Source of the DNA: Brevibacterium sp. UCMA 11754
GTDB lineage: Bacteria > Actinomycetota > Actinomycetes > Actinomycetales > Brevibacteriaceae
DNA length: 64,000 nucleotides
Direction of reading: 5' to 3'
Assembly (NCBI RefSeq): GCF_021532275.1
Contig: NZ_JACBOT010000028.1
Coordinates: 62,001 to 126,000 of the forward strand
The translations under genes and the position numbers were made by a program. Position 1 is the first letter of the stretch. Each line of letters opens with the position of its first letter. A model generated the notes under the pieces. That model was not told where the DNA came from. It did no database searches and was given only the letters and a program-made list of their open reading frames with translations. Shown in pieces: positions 35,607 to 44,470 of the stretch.

Positions 35607-37633
35607 ACCAGACATACACTGATGCGCCTTCGTGGCCGAGCACGTATTCTGAGAACGTGCCCCGTCCCCCAGATACGCCGCCGCAGACCCGGTCATGGTG
35701 GTCGCGGATGTGGCACAACCTGGGCCGGGACGCCATCCTCGTCCTCCCCGGATTCTTCATCTCCCTCATCGGATTCATCGTCCTCATCACGATGTTCTCG
35801 GTCTCAATCTCCACCATCATCATCTGGATCGGCGCCCTGCTCCTGCCTGTGACTCTCTACGTCGCGACCGGGTTCGCGAACCTGTCCCGGGCCCGTGCCC
35901 GGCAGTGGGGAGCTCCCATCGCCGAGGTGGTCCATCGTCCCCGTGGACACGGAATCAGCGGATGGTTCGGTGTCATGGCCGAAGGACGGCGCTGGCTCGA
36001 CCTGCTGTTCGAAACCGTCTTCGCCTTGCCCATCCGGCTTTTCACCTTCTCCGTGGTGATCCCCTGGTTCTTCGGTGCCCTGGGCGGGATGACCTACTTC
36101 TTCTGGGGACGGTTCCTTCCCAACGACAACACCGATCTCATCAGCTTCATCGCAGCATGGTGGAACGACACCTCAGTGGTGGCTCTGGGATTCGGTGCCG
36201 AGGCGACCTTCCAGTTCATCGCGGGACTCATCCTCCTCGTCACCTTCCCCTTCGTCCTGCACGCCATGGCCCGGTTGGAGATCGCAGCGGTCACGGCAGG
36301 GCTGGCGCCCGGCCACGATGAGGTGACCTCGGCGGGAAAAGCACGAGCCGGTGACCCAACGGGCCACGCTTCCGACGGGACCGCCTCGGCGACTTCCGCG
36401 GGATCGAGAGCTCTGGGGTTGCCGGCAGCCAACTCGTTCCTGACGCGGGCCGCCGGCGAGGGCTGGTTCTGGCTAATCAGCATCTTCGTCGGCGTGGTGC
36501 TCGTGGCTATCGGATGGCCAGTGACGGCAGCGCTGTATGAATCGTCGACCGTCATTGCGATGCTCGTCGCCCTCGGCCAAAGCGGCGCCCTGGTGCTCGC
36601 CGTGCGCAGACCGGTCACCGCGATCATCGTCGGGCTGGTCTCGGCTGCGGCCGGAATCATCCTGACCGCAGACTCCTTCGGTCTGGTGTGGCCATGGACG
36701 GTGACGGCGATCCTCTCACTGCTCTTCCTCCACCTCATCATCGGGCTTCGGCACAGCTGGCTCCACCTCGTCATCCTGTGGTCGCTGTCCACAGTGCTCG
36801 GCGCGCTGAGCCTGACCATGCCCCATGCGGGAGGGCTGTCGGGGGCGCTGGCGAATGTCATCACGACGATCTCACTCACTGCCGGAATCTCGATCGTCGC
36901 GGTCATCGGCAATCTGTGGATCCGCGGACGCACCCAGCTGGCCACGGAGCGCCAGCTCAGTGCCGAGCAGTTGGCCAAGCGTCAAGAGCTCGAGGAACGC
37001 AATCGGATCGCCCAGGAACTCCATGACGTAGTCGCGCACAGCATGTCCGTCATCAGCGTCCAGGCCACCACGGCCCGCTACCGACTGCCCGAACTCGATA
37101 CCCGAAGCGTTGACGAGTTCGATTCGATCGCCGGCTCGGCTCGGCAGGCGCTCAATGAGATGCGCGGTCTGCTGGCGATTCTGCGCGGTGGCCGCGATGC
37201 CGATCTGGCTCCGCAGCCGATGATCGATGACATTCCCGACCTCGTCGAGGCCACCCGCGGTTCGGGCGCCGAGGTTGAACTCGAATTCCCTGCGGAGCCG
37301 ATCGAGATCAACCCGACGACCGGATTGACCGCTTTCCGCCTCGTCCAGGAAGCACTGTCGAATGCTCTGCGCCACGCTCCCGGAGCTCCGATTCGGGTGT
37401 CCGTTCGCACCGATGAGTGGCAGCTGTCGGTCAGTGTCGTCAACGGGGTTCCGGGTTCAACCGACTCAGGAATGAATCACCCGGGCTCGGGCCAGCCCGA
37501 CGGGGGCCACCTCGGCGGAGGATTCGGCCTCAAAGGCATGCGCGAGAGGGTCGAAGCACTCGACGGAACGCTGCAGGTGGGTCCGACTGCTGAGGGCGGA
37601 TTCGAGGTCAAGGCCACGTTGCCCACCTCGTGA
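35603..37633 (+). CDS. Sensor histidine kinase (HisKA_3) with large membrane region
   Basis: A 676-residue kinase. The first 430 residues have two membrane blocks: an N-terminal sensor-like part and a second six- to eight-helix part resembling DUF7134/PspC-associated kinases. They are joined by a charged Ala/Gly/Ser linker. HisKA_3 follows with the phosphorylated His in RIAQELHDVVAHSMSVI and the HATPase with 'RLVQEALSNALRHAPG' and 'GGGFGLKGMRERVEAL'. It overlaps the transporter gene by four bases. Its probable partner is the divergent response regulator at 33747-34508. Confidence 0.9.
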   Translation: MNQTYTDAPSWPSTYSENVPRPPDTPPQTRSWWSRMWHNLGRDAILVLPGFFISLIGFIVLITMFSVSISTIIIWIGALLLPVTLYVATGFANLSRARARQWGAPIAEVVHRPRGHGISGWFGVMAEGRRWLDLLFETVFALPIRLFTFSVVIPWFFGALGGMTYFFWGRFLPNDNTDLISFIAAWWNDTSVVALGFGAEATFQFIAGLILLVTFPFVLHAMARLEIAAVTAGLAPGHDEVTSAGKARAGDPTGHASDGTASATSAGSRALGLPAANSFLTRAAGEGWFWLISIFVGVVLVAIGWPVTAALYESSTVIAMLVALGQSGALVLAVRRPVTAIIVGLVSAAAGIILTADSFGLVWPWTVTAILSLLFLHLIIGLRHSWLHLVILWSLSTVLGALSLTMPHAGGLSGALANVITTISLTAGISIVAVIGNLWIRGRTQLATERQLSAEQLAKRQELEERNRIAQELHDVVAHSMSVISVQATTARYRLPELDTRSVDEFDSIAGSARQALNEMRGLLAILRGGRDADLAPQPMIDDIPDLVEATRGSGAEVELEFPAEPIEINPTTGLTAFRLVQEALSNALRHAPGAPIRVSVRTDEWQLSVSVVNGVPGSTDSGMNHPGSGQPDGGHLGGGFGLKGMRERVEALDGTLQVGPTAEGGFEVKATLPTS

Positions 37634-37704
37634 AGGGCTTACTGATGCTCCGATGGGATAATGATGGTGCTGCCCAGACAATCCTTCGGAAGGATCGGCC
37701 CCCG

Positions 37705-38475
37705 ATGGCACACCAGGCCCCGAGCGCATTGGCCCAAAGCCTCCGACGAGCGATCGTCATGGCGATCGTCACGACCTTCAGTCTCGCGGCGCTGGGCGGG
37801 ATCATCGTCCTCCTCGGCGACATCGAGTCGGAGATCGCGTACCAGGTCCTCGCCACGACGGCGCTGACGGGAGTCTTCAGCGTTGCAACATTCTGCGGGG
37901 CGACACTGATCGGCAGGCGCGGCAAGCAGTTCGGCGTCATCACCATCGGACTGGCCGTCCTCGCTCTGGCGCTGGCCCTCTGGTTCGTCTGGGCAGAGCC
38001 CTACGACGTTGACCTCCCTTGGAAGCTGCTCGTCACGGCCTGCCTTCTCTCCGCCTGCACCGCCGTCGCTTCGCTCATCCTGCTGTTGGTCTCGAACCGG
38101 TCGTGGACGGTCAGGATCGCATTGTCGATCACCCTCTTTCTCATCGCTCTCGGCTGCGCGCTGTCGTTGATCTCAATCTGGTTCCAGTCTGCGTGGGACT
38201 ACGAGTGGCTGACTCGGCTGATCGGAATCGTCTGGATACTCGCGGCCCTGGGGGTCGTCGTAGTGCCCGTCTCCTCACTGCTGCTGAGGCCCGAATCCGC
38301 GGCAGTGGAGCCACAGACGGATCTCGGCGAAGGGGACTCTGATCTGTCCGCGAAGGCAGTTTCTGAGCTGTCACCGCAATCAGTCCGCCGCATTGAGGAA
38401 GCCGCCCGCCTAGCCGATCTCACGCCCGACGAATTCGTCGACCGCTGCCTGACGACGCTGCCGGACTCCCACTGA
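37705..38475 (+). CDS. Membrane protein of unknown function
   Basis: A protein of 256 residues with about six hydrophobic helices in the first 200 residues and a soluble acidic tail ending RLADLTPDEFVDRCLTTLPD, which looks like a short helical ribbon-helix-helix-like motif. No family is recognised. ATG 37705 (MAHQAPSAL) has GGAAGGA upstream. A GTG at 37630 in the same frame would overlap the kinase stop codon and cannot be excluded. It probably belongs to the transporter-kinase transcription unit. Confidence 0.65.
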   Translation: MAHQAPSALAQSLRRAIVMAIVTTFSLAALGGIIVLLGDIESEIAYQVLATTALTGVFSVATFCGATLIGRRGKQFGVITIGLAVLALALALWFVWAEPYDVDLPWKLLVTACLLSACTAVASLILLLVSNRSWTVRIALSITLFLIALGCALSLISIWFQSAWDYEWLTRLIGIVWILAALGVVVVPVSSLLLRPESAAVEPQTDLGEGDSDLSAKAVSELSPQSVRRIEEAARLADLTPDEFVDRCLTTLPDSH

Positions 38476-38487
38476 ACCCTGCTCCCC

Positions 38488-38622
38488 TCATCGGGTGCCA
38501 TCGGCCGTCGAGCCCTTCAGGCTGAAGCCCCGGGGCAGACGAGTGTCGATGAAGCCTGCTGCGAAGGCACCGATGATGAGCAGGACCAGGATCGCGATCA
38601 TTCCCGCGAGCTGCTCAAGCAC
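38488..38622 (-). CDS. Small single-helix membrane protein candidate
   Basis: A 44-codon frame begins with GTG at 38622, five bases upstream of the CPBP stop codon, in another frame. It encodes VLEQLAGMIAILVLLIIGAF followed by a short polar tail ending STADGTR. The uninterrupted hydrophobic helix is unlikely by chance. The position suggests translational coupling to the CPBP gene. It may alternatively be the lost C-terminus of that gene in a shifted frame. Confidence 0.4.
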   Translation of the reverse strand: MLEQLAGMIAILVLLIIGAFAAGFIDTRLPRGFSLKGSTADGTR

Positions 38623-39640
38623 GGGGTTCCCGGTGATCGTGTGCGCGGCCCACTGTGCAGACCCGCGTGGTCGTCGGGAGATCCGAATTCGTCTGTTGGT
38701 TCGCTTTCCTGTTTCCACGTTCTTCTCTGCTTTCCTCGGTGCGTTGCCGGCGTCGGGTGTCGAGGACAACGAGTACTGCGAACACGATCGGGACGCTGAT
38801 CGAGATGACGGTCTCGATCGCCGGTCCGCTCGTCGCATTCATGTCGGCACCGGAGAGGACCCCGAGTCCCAGGGCGAAGATGTTGTTGACGATATGGAAG
38901 GCCATGCCGACCTCCAGTCCGTTCGTGTACAGGGTGAGGACGCCGACGATGCCTGCGAAGATGCCGACATCGATGAGTCCCGGCAGGTCGTAGAGGTGGC
39001 CGAAGACGAAGAATGGGACAGGGATGAGCACGGCCCAGGCGGGGTGCTTCAGCCAGCTGCCGATGACGTTCATCGCCAGACCACGGAAGATGACCTCCTC
39101 GGCGGCGGCCTGGAACGGCACGAGCAGGAAAACTGCGACGAGCATGGCGGCGACGCGGCCGTCCCACTGCACGCCGGAAGTCAGGTCCCCCATCGCCCCC
39201 GGTGAGAAGACGATTAGCACGACCGCAGCGATCCCCCACACGGGCAGACCGAGCAGCATGTACCGACCGAGCAGACCCCAGCGAAGTCCGCGGCCGACCG
39301 CCTCACTATAGGAAGGTCCGCGGCCGACCGAGATCATCGACCAGAACCACCGGCGATAGACGATGCGTGTGGCCAGTTCCGCTGCCGGCCACATGAGGAT
39401 GACGGTGATCAGACCGTTGACGATTCCATTGAGCGTGTTGAAGTCGACCATGGTCTCGGCGAGGGAGTCGAAGTCACCATTTCCACCATCGATGACGATC
39501 AGTGCCCAGACGAGGAACCCACCGAACTGGATGATCAGGCCGACCCCATAGAAGACGGCGGTGAGGACGACGACGAGCAGCGGGCTGTACCACCTGTGCT
39601 GCGGCTGCGATCTGAACTGGCGAATGAAATCCGTTGACAT
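38615..39640 (-). CDS. CPBP family intramembrane metalloprotease (CAAX-like)
   Basis: A 341-residue membrane protein with eight or so helices. The CPBP motifs are present: PFQAAAEEVIFRGLAMNVIG (EExxxR), 'FFVFGHLYD' (FxxxH) and 'GLEVGMAFHIVNN' (HxxxN). The family cleaves within membranes, and bacterial members are linked to peptide processing or immunity. The start at 39640 (MSTDFIRQF) is preceded by a GGAG. The C-terminal 50 residues are basic and polar. A short hydrophobic frame follows immediately. Confidence 0.85.
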   Translation of the reverse strand: MSTDFIRQFRSQPQHRWYSPLLVVVLTAVFYGVGLIIQFGGFLVWALIVIDGGNGDFDSLAETMVDFNTLNGIVNGLITVILMWPAAELATRIVYRRWFWSMISVGRGPSYSEAVGRGLRWGLLGRYMLLGLPVWGIAAVVLIVFSPGAMGDLTSGVQWDGRVAAMLVAVFLLVPFQAAAEEVIFRGLAMNVIGSWLKHPAWAVLIPVPFFVFGHLYDLPGLIDVGIFAGIVGVLTLYTNGLEVGMAFHIVNNIFALGLGVLSGADMNATSGPAIETVISISVPIVFAVLVVLDTRRRQRTEESREERGNRKANQQTNSDLPTTTRVCTVGRAHDHREPRA

Positions 39641-39748
39641 GTCTCCAGCCTTTCGCACCACCTCGGCGGGAGCGCTCGGTCATCGGTTCGAATGATCTCA
39701 TCCTTTCGGAGGACAGCACCGGCGAGCGGCGACAGGTAGTGTCGAATT

Positions 39749-41119
39749 GTGACTCCTCCTTCCGGCCGCAGCTCTCTGATGCATGTCCTGCTTTGGACAG
39801 GCATCTCGGCGGCCGTCGGCGTGTTCGCGCTCATCGTCATCGTCGGAACCGAATGGCCGGATTTCGAGGAGGCAGGTGCCCGCACCGGAGCGCTCGGTGC
39901 CGAACTGTTCATCCATATCCTCTTCGGCCTCATCTCTTTGGCCTGCCTGCCCATCGTCCTTGCCTTCGACGGACGGACGATCCCCCGCCGATCCCTGCAC
40001 CCCAAGGTGATTGCGGCCGAGAAGCTGCGCGATTTCCTCACGAACACTGGTCGCGGCGGCGTAGAATTCCTCGCCTCGGACGGCTCCGTCGAATCCCTGC
40101 AGCGTCGGCCCGGCGGCTGGGTTCCGGTTGCGGTCGGATTCCTCGGCATCGTCACCGGTACGATCGGCGTCCTCGGCGCATTCGCCGGACTGCTCATCCT
40201 CATCACCCTCACGTCTCGACGCAGCTGGTCACTCGACTTCACCTGCCTCGCTGCCGCGATCATCTCCCAGGGCCTGACGTACACGCTCACCCCGACGGCG
40301 GTCGGAGCCTTCGAACTTCCGCTGTTCCTCGTCAACGGAACCGTCTACGCAATGATCGTCGTCATCGGCGTCATCCGCGGAGCCCGCGAACAAGGGCTCA
40401 TCGACACCGCCGCGCAGACGCTTCTGCGCGAACGCTCGCGCCAGGACCGTGCCGTCGCTGAGGTGCGCCGCGGCATCGCCCGCGACATGCACGACTCCCT
40501 CTCGCACCACCTCAGCGTGATCGCCATGTACTCCGGTGCACTGTCCGTCAGGCGAGACCTCGACCCCGAGTCCGTCCACGAAAGCGCCCGACTCATCGCC
40601 AGCAGCGCCCGCCGCTCGGGAATCGAGCTGCGAGAGGTTCTGACGATGCTGCGCGGAGACGACCAAGGCACAGTGATCGACCCCGATCTCGACCGCCTCG
40701 TCGCCGACCGCCCGGAGTCGGTGACTCTGATCTACTCCGAACCGCTCACCTCCGAATCACTGCACGCCCTGGGCAGCCTCGAACGAATGACGATCTACCG
40801 CTTCGTCCAAGAGACCATGACCAATGCCCTCAAACACGCGCTCGGTGAGATGCTCACCATCACCATCGGCGGCGAGGGCGATGACGCCGTTCGATATATC
40901 ACGATGACCGCGCGCAATCACTACCCGGACAGCCTCCTCGGCGCCCCGGCACACGGCGAACCCCACCGCAAGCAGTACATCGCCGGCTCCGGCCTGGGGA
41001 TTCTGGGTCTCAAGGAACGGCTGGAGGCGATGGGCGGTGACCTCGAGGTCAGCCACTATCCTGACTTCGAACTGCGAGCTCGCATCCCCGTCCAGAACAC
41101 GGAAGAGATCAGCGCATGA
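39749..41119 (+). CDS. Sensor histidine kinase (HisKA_3)
   Basis: A 456-residue kinase with six membrane helices in the first half, then HisKA_3 (RGIARDMHDSLSHHLSVIAM, phosphorylated His about residue 247) and a HATPase with 'RFVQETMTNALKHALGEM' and 'GSGLGILGLKERLEAMGG'. The start is GTG 39749 or ATG 39779 (MHVLLWTGI); neither has a clear ribosome site. It overlaps its response regulator by four bases. Confidence 0.9.
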   Translation: MTPPSGRSSLMHVLLWTGISAAVGVFALIVIVGTEWPDFEEAGARTGALGAELFIHILFGLISLACLPIVLAFDGRTIPRRSLHPKVIAAEKLRDFLTNTGRGGVEFLASDGSVESLQRRPGGWVPVAVGFLGIVTGTIGVLGAFAGLLILITLTSRRSWSLDFTCLAAAIISQGLTYTLTPTAVGAFELPLFLVNGTVYAMIVVIGVIRGAREQGLIDTAAQTLLRERSRQDRAVAEVRRGIARDMHDSLSHHLSVIAMYSGALSVRRDLDPESVHESARLIASSARRSGIELREVLTMLRGDDQGTVIDPDLDRLVADRPESVTLIYSEPLTSESLHALGSLERMTIYRFVQETMTNALKHALGEMLTITIGGEGDDAVRYITMTARNHYPDSLLGAPAHGEPHRKQYIAGSGLGILGLKERLEAMGGDLEVSHYPDFELRARIPVQNTEEISA

Positions 41120-41784
41120 GCATCAGAGCCATCATCGCCGACGACGAGTCCCTTATGCGTTCGGGCCTGCGCCTGCTCCTCGGCGCCGCCGATGACATCG
41201 ACATCGTCGCCGAGGCGGCCAACGGTGCCGAGGCCATCGAGCTCGCCCGAGAGCTGAGTCCAGACCTCATTCTCATGGACATCCGCATGCCTGTCATGGA
41301 CGGGCTCGAGGCCACCCGTGCCCTCATGGCTCAGACTCTTCATCCGGAGGTTCTCATCCTCACGGCCTTCGGCACCGATGAATTCGTGCTTCAGGCACTG
41401 CGCTCGGGAGCGGCCGGCTACATCCTCAAGGACACTCCGCCAGAAGATCTCATCCACGCGGTTCGGGCAGCCGCGAACGGCACACGAACCTTGTCACCAA
41501 GTGCGGTCGAGTCCCTGCTGGGACGAGACACCACCTCGGCGACAGGAGTGTCCGGTGCTTCGAATTGGAACAGTGCCCCGATCGGACCCGACCCCTTGGA
41601 ACCGCTGACCGCACGAGAACGGGAGATCGCCGAGGCGGTCGCTCAGGGGATGACGAATGCACAGGTGGCGCGGGCGCTGTTCGTCTCCACGGCCACGGTG
41701 AAGACCCACCTGGCGCGCATCTTCTACAAGCTCGACGTCAGCACCCGTGTGCAATTGGCCCTGCTCGTCAACGAACGGCGCTGA
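41116..41784 (+). CDS. NarL/LuxR-type response regulator
   Basis: A 222-residue regulator: receiver domain with DD at 9-10, phosphoacceptor Asp55 in ILMDIRMP and lysine in YILKDTPP. The LuxR HTH runs LTAREREIAEAVAQGMTNAQ to TVKTHLARIFYKLDVSTRVQ. The ATGA overlap with the kinase gene shows they form a pair. The target genes are unknown. Confidence 0.92.
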   Translation: MSIRAIIADDESLMRSGLRLLLGAADDIDIVAEAANGAEAIELARELSPDLILMDIRMPVMDGLEATRALMAQTLHPEVLILTAFGTDEFVLQALRSGAAGYILKDTPPEDLIHAVRAAANGTRTLSPSAVESLLGRDTTSATGVSGASNWNSAPIGPDPLEPLTAREREIAEAVAQGMTNAQVARALFVSTATVKTHLARIFYKLDVSTRVQLALLVNERR

Positions 41785-41803
41785 GCGTCGAGGACGACTC
41801 AGA

Positions 41804-42565
41804 TCACTTCGGGGCCATGCGGATGGCGCCGTCGAGGCGAATGGTCTCACCGTTGAGCATCGGGTTGGCGACGATCGATTCGACGAGCTGCGCGTACTCG
41901 GCGGGCTTGCCCAGCCGAGAGGGATGGGGAATCGACTTCGCCAGAGACTCCTGAGCCTCTTCGGGCAGACCGGCCATCATCGGGGTCTCGAAGATACCCG
42001 GTGCGATCGTCACGACACGGATCTGTGAGGATGCGAGTTCGCGCGCCATCGGCAGCGTCACCGAGGCGATTGCGCCCTTGGACGCGGAGTAGGCGATCTG
42101 TCCGATCTGACCGTCGAAGGCCGCGACCGAGGCGGTGTTGACGATGACGCCGCGTTCCTCACCCACAGCCTCCTGCGCCTGCATCGCGGCGGCGGCGAGG
42201 CGGCACACGTTGACCGTGCCCACGACGTTGATGTTCAGCACCTTCGAAAACGCGTCCAAAGCCAGTGGGCCCTTGCGCGAGACAAGCTTGCCGGGAGTCG
42301 CAACTCCCGCGCAGTTGACGACGACGCGCAGCTGCCCGAGACCGGTCGCCTTGTCGACGGCGGCCTGAACCTGCTCTTCGTTCGTGACATCGGCGGAGAC
42401 GAAATGGGCGCTGGCACCCAGTTCCGATGCCACCTGCTGACCCACCTCGGCGTTGAGATCGACCATGACGACCTGAGCGCCGGCGGCCAGGAGCCGTTCC
42501 GTGGTGGCCCGGCCGAGCCCGGAGGCCCCGCCGGTGACGAGTGCGACTGTGCTGTTGAGATCCAT
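41804..42565 (-). CDS. Short-chain dehydrogenase (3-hydroxyacyl-CoA dehydrogenase type 2-like)
   Basis: A 253-residue classical SDR: VALVTGGASGLGRATTERLL (NAD-binding), VVVNCAGVATPGKLV, catalytic Ser in 'IVNTASVAAFDGQIGQIAYS' with the YSASK Tyr-Lys pair, and 'VVTIAPGIFETPMMAGLPE'. The overall pattern resembles HSD10-type 3-hydroxyacyl-CoA dehydrogenases. It may act in beta-oxidation of fatty or branched acids. The start at 42565 follows AAGGA. Confidence 0.9.
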   Translation of the reverse strand: MDLNSTVALVTGGASGLGRATTERLLAAGAQVVMVDLNAEVGQQVASELGASAHFVSADVTNEEQVQAAVDKATGLGQLRVVVNCAGVATPGKLVSRKGPLALDAFSKVLNINVVGTVNVCRLAAAAMQAQEAVGEERGVIVNTASVAAFDGQIGQIAYSASKGAIASVTLPMARELASSQIRVVTIAPGIFETPMMAGLPEEAQESLAKSIPHPSRLGKPAEYAQLVESIVANPMLNGETIRLDGAIRMAPK

Positions 42566-42642
42566 GAGTATCCTTCGCATGACTGAAGTGAACGTTTGAG
42601 TTGGTTCGACTTTAACGCAAGCCCTTCGGGTCCCGACACGAC

Positions 42643-42675
42643 GAAGCCCGCCGACCATTCGGTGCGGCGGGCTTC
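42643..42675. terminator. Stem-loop between two minus-strand genes
   Basis: GAAGCCCGCCG (42643-42653) and CGGCGGGCTTC (42665-42675) pair perfectly around an 11-nt loop, and outer bases extend the stem with a bulge. It lies downstream of the FMN reductase gene at 42732 and upstream of the SDR gene, so it should separate the two transcripts. Confidence 0.75.
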
Positions 42676-42731
42676 GGACGTGTCAGCTGCTGGGGAGGGA
42701 CTGCCTCATCCGCAGGGCGTGCTGATGACGG

Positions 42732-43313
42732 TCAGGCTGCCTGCTCTTCGGAGGCGGATTCCTCGCGCACGGACTTCAGTGCCTCGCCCCAGGACACGAG
42801 GTCATCGGCCATCGAAGCGAACGGGGTCGCGGAGACCTCGGTCGGAGTGAAGACGCCATCGGCGAAGTCGGTGAAGAGGCTGAAGGAGGCCTGGTCACGG
42901 ACGACAGCGAGCTTGTAGTTGGCGAGGATGTGGCGCAGGTGCTCGGCGGCACGCACACCCTTGTCGGCGCCGTAGTTCACGATGCCGGCGACCTTGTGGT
43001 TGAACTCGCTGGCCACGAAGTCCAGGGCGTTCTTCAGCGATCCGGAGATCGAGTGGTTGTACTCAGGGGTGACGAAGATGAAAGCGTCGAATTCGGCGAG
43101 CTTAGCGCCCCACGCCTTGGTGTGGTCGTTCTGGTACATGTTCGCGCCGGCCGGGATGACCTCGTCGAGCAGCGGCAGATTGAACTCACCGAAGTCGACG
43201 ATCTCGGCTCGGACGTCCTCGCGACCGGCCAGCTGGTCCTTGGCCCAAGCGACGACCTGCGGATTGAGTGCCTGCGGGCGCGAAGTTCCGGGAATGATGG
43301 CGATGTTGAGCAT
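42732..43313 (-). CDS. NADPH-dependent FMN reductase (azobenzene/chromate reductase-like)
   Basis: A 193-residue flavodoxin-fold protein: IAIIPGTSRPQALNPQVVAW, 'FDAFIFVTPEYNHSISGSLK' and 'DFVASEFNHKVAGIVNYGAD'. The TPEYNxSxxG motif is that of NADPH-dependent FMN reductases of the chromate/quinone reductase group, not the SsuE type encoded at 21759-22364. The start is 43313 after a GGACGGA stretch. It is divergent from a TetR gene. Confidence 0.9.
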   Translation of the reverse strand: MLNIAIIPGTSRPQALNPQVVAWAKDQLAGREDVRAEIVDFGEFNLPLLDEVIPAGANMYQNDHTKAWGAKLAEFDAFIFVTPEYNHSISGSLKNALDFVASEFNHKVAGIVNYGADKGVRAAEHLRHILANYKLAVVRDQASFSLFTDFADGVFTPTEVSATPFASMADDLVSWGEALKSVREESASEEQAA

Positions 43314-43639
43314 GTCCGTCCTCAGTTCATTCATAGGTTGCAATGTCAGGTGATGCTGGTTTCAGGTGATCGGCACCGACAGTCTTCGTCCGCGCCATCC
43401 ACATCTGCCCAACATGATTGAACCGTCAATCATTCCCGACCTGCAGTGTGATTGCCGATACTTTCGTACCGTGCTTGGGGTGGACGGGCGCCTGCTTGGG
43501 GTGGACGGGCGCCTGCCGATCAGAGTCAGCACATCCCTCCGTCAGAATCAGAGCGTCCACCACTCAGTGACGATACGCCCTTCGGCGGTGCAGAGATCCC
43601 CGAATTCTGGCCTGAAACAGCCATTCACAGGGCAACGTC
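43314..43639. other. Divergent intergenic region with tandem repeat
   Basis: 326 bp between the FMN reductase and TetR starts. It holds a 21-bp tandem duplication (43474-43515) and presumably two promoters. No gene, structured RNA or clear TetR palindrome was recognised. Confidence 0.5.
43474..43515. repeat. 21-bp tandem duplication
   Basis: The 21-base unit at 43474-43494 is repeated exactly at 43495-43515 in the region upstream of the TetR gene. Confidence 0.95.
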
Positions 43640-44365
43640 ATGTATTCTCGATTGGCAAGTGAAAGATTGTTCGATATCCGACCGTCAGGGAGTACAAGCA
43701 CCGTGAGATCAACCAACGGCCGCAACAACATCCTCCGCTCGGCTCGGGACACCTTCGCCGCAAAGGGATTCGACGGTGCGTCCATCCGCGATATCGCACA
43801 GGCCGCAGGACTGAGCCTGTCCGCACTCTACTACTACTTCCCATCCAAACAGGAAGCTCTGTACGAGCTCGTGCACACGGCATACACCTGGTACAGCGAG
43901 CACAGCAAAGCCGTCATCTCCGAGGTAGGAGATGATCCCACCGAGCAGCTGACCGTGGCGGTGCGCTACCTGGCCCGGTACCGCATGGAGAACGTATCGG
44001 TATCCACAGTGCTGCTGCGCGACACGGAGCGCCTGACTGGTGACAATGCCGCCCGCGTCAAGGAACTCCAACACGAGGCGCGAGTCATCATGGGCGACAT
44101 CGTCCAATCAGGCATCGACGCCGGAACATTCGACGTCGACAGCGCCCAGCTTGTGACACGTGCGATCCACTCGATCTGCAATTCACTCTCGCTCTGGTAC
44201 CGCCCCACCGGCGACCTGACTCCCGACGTCATCGAACGAGACTTCACACAGTATTCGCTGCGCATGCTCGGCCTCGATCCCGGCAGCGATGAGCTTGACC
44301 GGCTCATGGCGCTGCCGATCAACCAGGCAGGCATGCTCGACTTCATCGCCGCCGACCAGGCCTGA
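43640..44365 (+). CDS. TetR-family transcriptional regulator
   Basis: A 241-residue regulator. The TetR HTH is ARDTFAAKGFDGASIRDIAQ followed by GLSLSALYYYFPSKQEALYE. A C-terminal helical ligand domain follows. ATG 43640 gives an N-terminal tail of about 28 residues before the HTH; GTG 43703 (VRSTNGRNN) is a possible shorter start. It resembles regulators of fatty acid or acyl-CoA genes, and a hydroxyacyl dehydrogenase-like SDR gene lies close by, but this link is weak. Confidence 0.85.
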   Translation: MYSRLASERLFDIRPSGSTSTVRSTNGRNNILRSARDTFAAKGFDGASIRDIAQAAGLSLSALYYYFPSKQEALYELVHTAYTWYSEHSKAVISEVGDDPTEQLTVAVRYLARYRMENVSVSTVLLRDTERLTGDNAARVKELQHEARVIMGDIVQSGIDAGTFDVDSAQLVTRAIHSICNSLSLWYRPTGDLTPDVIERDFTQYSLRMLGLDPGSDELDRLMALPINQAGMLDFIAADQA

Positions 44366-44387
44366 CCTCCCCGCAAACACGCCCTCC

Positions 44388-44449
44388 CAACTACCTGACG
44401 GCGGCCCAGCAACCTCGCGCGAGGTTGCTGGGCCGCCGTCAGGTAGTTG
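44388..44449. terminator. Perfect 62-bp palindrome between convergent genes
   Basis: Positions 44388-44418 and 44419-44449 are exact reverse complements with no spacer. The centre is AACCTCGCGCGAGGTT. It lies between the convergent TetR gene and the ABC ATPase gene and can fold on either transcript as a 29-31 bp stem with a minimal loop. It is most simply a bidirectional terminator. Its length and perfection are unusual. Confidence 0.7.
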
Positions 44450-44470
44450 TAGCGGGTGGAGTGCTCTGAC

